A stretch of 34,739 nucleotides of DNA from JASGKO01 sp049840595 (GTDB taxonomy: Bacteria; Verrucomicrobiota; Verrucomicrobiia; Chthoniobacterales; Chthoniobacteraceae), in assembly GCA_049840595.1 (NCBI GenBank), contig JASGKO010000030.1:1-34739 (forward strand). Reading direction: 5' to 3'. Below, piece after piece: positions 32,923 to 34,739 of the stretch. Both the position numbers and the translations under genes were made by a program. How positions within the stretch are numbered: the stretch's first letter is position 1; every line of letters starts with the position of its first letter. The notes below the pieces were generated by a model, which was given only the letters and a program-made list of their open reading frames with translations, was not told where the DNA came from and did not search any database.

Positions 32923-34616
32923 TCACGCCGCCCGCATTTCGCCGTTCAGCGTATTGAGCAGTTGATGGAAGGTGAATGGCTTGGGCAGGAACTTCGCCTT
33001 GCCGCGGATCGCTCCCAGCGCGTCATCGCCAGACATGCCACTGACCACCACCACCTTCAAATTGTTATTCCGGGCGCGCAGGGCGTTGATCGTGTCGGTG
33101 CCGCTCATTTTGGGCATCATCAAATCCACCATGGCGAGATCGATCCCGCCGTTTTCCTGCTCCCAGATGTCCAAGGCTTCCTGACCGCTGGAGGCCGTAA
33201 TCACGCGGTAGCCGAAGCTTTCAAGCGTCTCGCGGGTAATCTCCAGGATCGCCGTTTCGTCGTCCACCACCAGCACGGTGCCACTTCCATGCAAGGGCTG
33301 GCCGGAGGGCGCCGCCTCGATCGTTCGCTCGCTCTCCCGGGCGGAAGGCAGATAAATATGGAAAGTCGTCCCCTCACCCTCGCAGCTTTCAAAATCCACC
33401 AGGCCGCCATGGCTGCGGGCAATCACCATCACGGTGGAAAGACCGAGGCCGGTGCCCTTGCCTTGCGACTTGGTCGTGAAGAAAGGCTCAAAAATCTGCT
33501 GCTGCACCGAGAGCGGAATCCCGCCACCATCGTCTTTGACGCTCAGCACCACGTAACGACCGGACATGATCTCCTGGTCACCGCGCTGCATGGGCTCCTC
33601 CACCATCTTGTTGCGGGCGGAGATCGTGATCTGCCCATCCCGATCGCCAATCGCATCGCGGGCGTTCACGCACAAGTTCAGGAGCACCTGGTGCAACTGG
33701 GTGTTCAAACCGTGGGCGGACCACAGGCCCGTCGGGATCTCGCGTTCGAGGCGGATCATCTTGGGAAAAGTCTGCGAGGCCATCTGGTACATCTCCTCGG
33801 CCAGTTTTCCGATATCCACCGCGCCGCGCTCGTTCCCCACGTCGCGCGAAAAGGAAGACCTGCTTGACCAGGGCGGCTCCACGCTCCGCACTCTTTTGCA
33901 GGATATTTAACATTCCGGCGAATTCCGGATTGCGCAATTTTCCGTTGAGATAGTTGGACGCCATGAGAATAGGCGACAACACATTGTTTAAATCGTGGGC
34001 GATCCCGCCGGCCAGCATGCCGAGGCTCTCCCATCTTCTGGACCTGCAGGAACTGCTTCTCGAGCTGCACCTGCTCGGTCTTGTTGGTATTGATCACGAG
34101 GAACGACTCCGGATGCCCCTCGTCATCCCGCACCAGCGTCCAGGCTGGCTTTCCACAATGACCTCGCGGCCCTCCCGGGCTGAGCTGGCGCAGTTCACCG
34201 GCCTACTCACCGCTGGTGGCAGTGGTGGTTCGCGCTTCGAAATGCGGGCGCGCTGCGCGACCTCGAACAAATCGTGAAGCGCGCGGCGGATCATCTCCGC
34301 CCTGGACCACCCGTAGATCGCCTCCGCGCCCCGGTTCCAGAGACGCAAGGTACCATCCAGCTCAATGGCCATGATCGCGTCGCGCGCCTTGTCCAGCAGC
34401 GCGGCCTGGGACTGGATCTGCGCCTCGGCGCGCTTTCGCTCGGTGATGTCCTCAACCGTGCCCTCGTAATACAGCACGACGCCATCGTCGTCATGCACTG
34501 CCCGGGCGTATTCCGAAATCCAGATCACCGAGCCGTCGCGGCGATAGATTTGCGATTCAAATTTACTGACCGTCCCCTCCTCCGCCATGATGCGCATGAA
34601 CTCCGTGCGCCGCTCT
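32923..34616 (-). pseudogene. hybrid PAS histidine kinase with receiver domain, broken by several indels, 5' end missing
   Basis: Read on the minus strand, pieces in different frames join into one protein. A PAS/PAC part has ESQIYRRDGSVIWISEYARAV and VEDITERKRAEAQ. A second PAS has MAIELDGTLRLWNRGAEAIYG. The dimerisation domain has LAGGIAHDLNN (phospho-His). The ATPase domain has NLCVNARDAIG, VKDDGGGIP and GKGTGLGLSTV. The C-terminal receiver has VLVVDDE, VDLMMPKMSG (phospho-Asp) and LPKPF. Frame changes are needed near 33845, 34031 (an extra G in a GGG run), 34143, about 34175 and about 34245, plus a TAG near 34208 where TGG is expected. The 32923-33840 part is intact. Either this end of the sequence has indel errors or the gene is decaying. 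Family resemblance stops at about 34616, so the true start is not seen. Confidence 0.8.
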
Positions 34617-34739
34617 GTAGCTTCACTTAGAGCTGCATCTCGATGTGGGTGAGATGATGCATCAACTAGGTGCTGTTTGGATTGATTGTGTTTCCCATGA
34701 ACCTTAGCAATACGTACTCTAAACGAAGGCTACATAACA
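34617..34739. other. terminal segment unlike the kinase gene; possible chimeric contig edge
   Basis: From about 34617 to the end the sequence is clearly AT-richer than the rest. On the minus strand the kinase frame continues to a TAG near 34727 but no longer looks like PAS sequence. The family would normally have a (Y)VDP-type residue run before RRTEFMRIM. No gene can be supported here. Confidence 0.5.

Noticed and set aside
34620..34720. Short plus-strand peptide frame (LELHLDVGEMMHQLG...)
   Set aside because: It has fewer than 30 codons bounded by stops, in a segment that may be chimeric; no start or family support.

Overview
The window reads as a high-GC, Gram-negative, diderm chromosome segment, most likely from the phylum Verrucomicrobiota. 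This is inferred from three things: the long insertion-bearing IspG next to dxr and rseP, two giant glycine-rich surface-type proteins that carry an N-terminal LESRIAPA motif in place of an ordinary signal peptide, and a REP-like palindromic repeat. No rRNA, tRNA, CRISPR array, insertion sequence or prophage gene was recognised.

Left part (1-12357), mostly plus strand, is core housekeeping. It holds the 3' end of dxr, a 70-aa unknown, rseP (site-2 protease with three PDZ-like units), ispG, ftsK, a rodZ-like gene and rimO. Dxr and IspG are two steps of the MEP isoprenoid pathway. RseP, FtsK and RodZ concern envelope stress, division and cell shape. Three small accessory insertions interrupt this block: an unknown ORF plus a minus-strand RDD/membrane-protein pair (about 560-2500), a four-TM membrane protein between two 27-bp direct repeats (6054-6869), and a small secreted protein with a frameshift (6914-7451).

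Middle part (12494-16708). A tight minus-strand operon encodes a PAP2 lipid phosphatase, an ArnT-like GT-C glycosyltransferase and a DPM1/ArnC-like GT2 polyprenyl-phosphate glycosyltransferase. Together these suggest lipid A or undecaprenyl-linked glycan remodelling. A LolA-like secreted protein is divergent from it. A repeat element and a small two-TM protein follow.

Right-centre (16839-31671) is the most interesting part: about 15 kb of co-oriented minus-strand genes, closely packed and partly overlapping. In transcription order they are giant repeat protein A, giant repeat protein B (GGxGG repeats plus VCBS/FG-GAP-like calcium-type repeats), a GAF-GAF-TM-HlyD fusion, a periplasmic HlyD adaptor, a PqqD-like/M50 protease/HlyD fusion (broken by one apparent frameshift) and a TolC-type outer membrane factor. 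No ABC ATPase or RND pump is present. I propose an export system dedicated to the two giant proteins, in which an M50-HlyD membrane protein sits where the usual energised pump would be and GAF domains may sense a signal.

Right end (31700-34739): a strong minus-strand terminator, a DUF3467 protein, recO on the plus strand, and a hybrid PAS/histidine kinase/receiver gene broken by several indels and one in-frame stop. The last roughly 120 bases depart from the kinase sequence and look like a contig-edge artefact. Indels at 7.38 kb, 19.76 kb and 33.84-34.26 kb should be treated as possible sequence errors before being read as biology.
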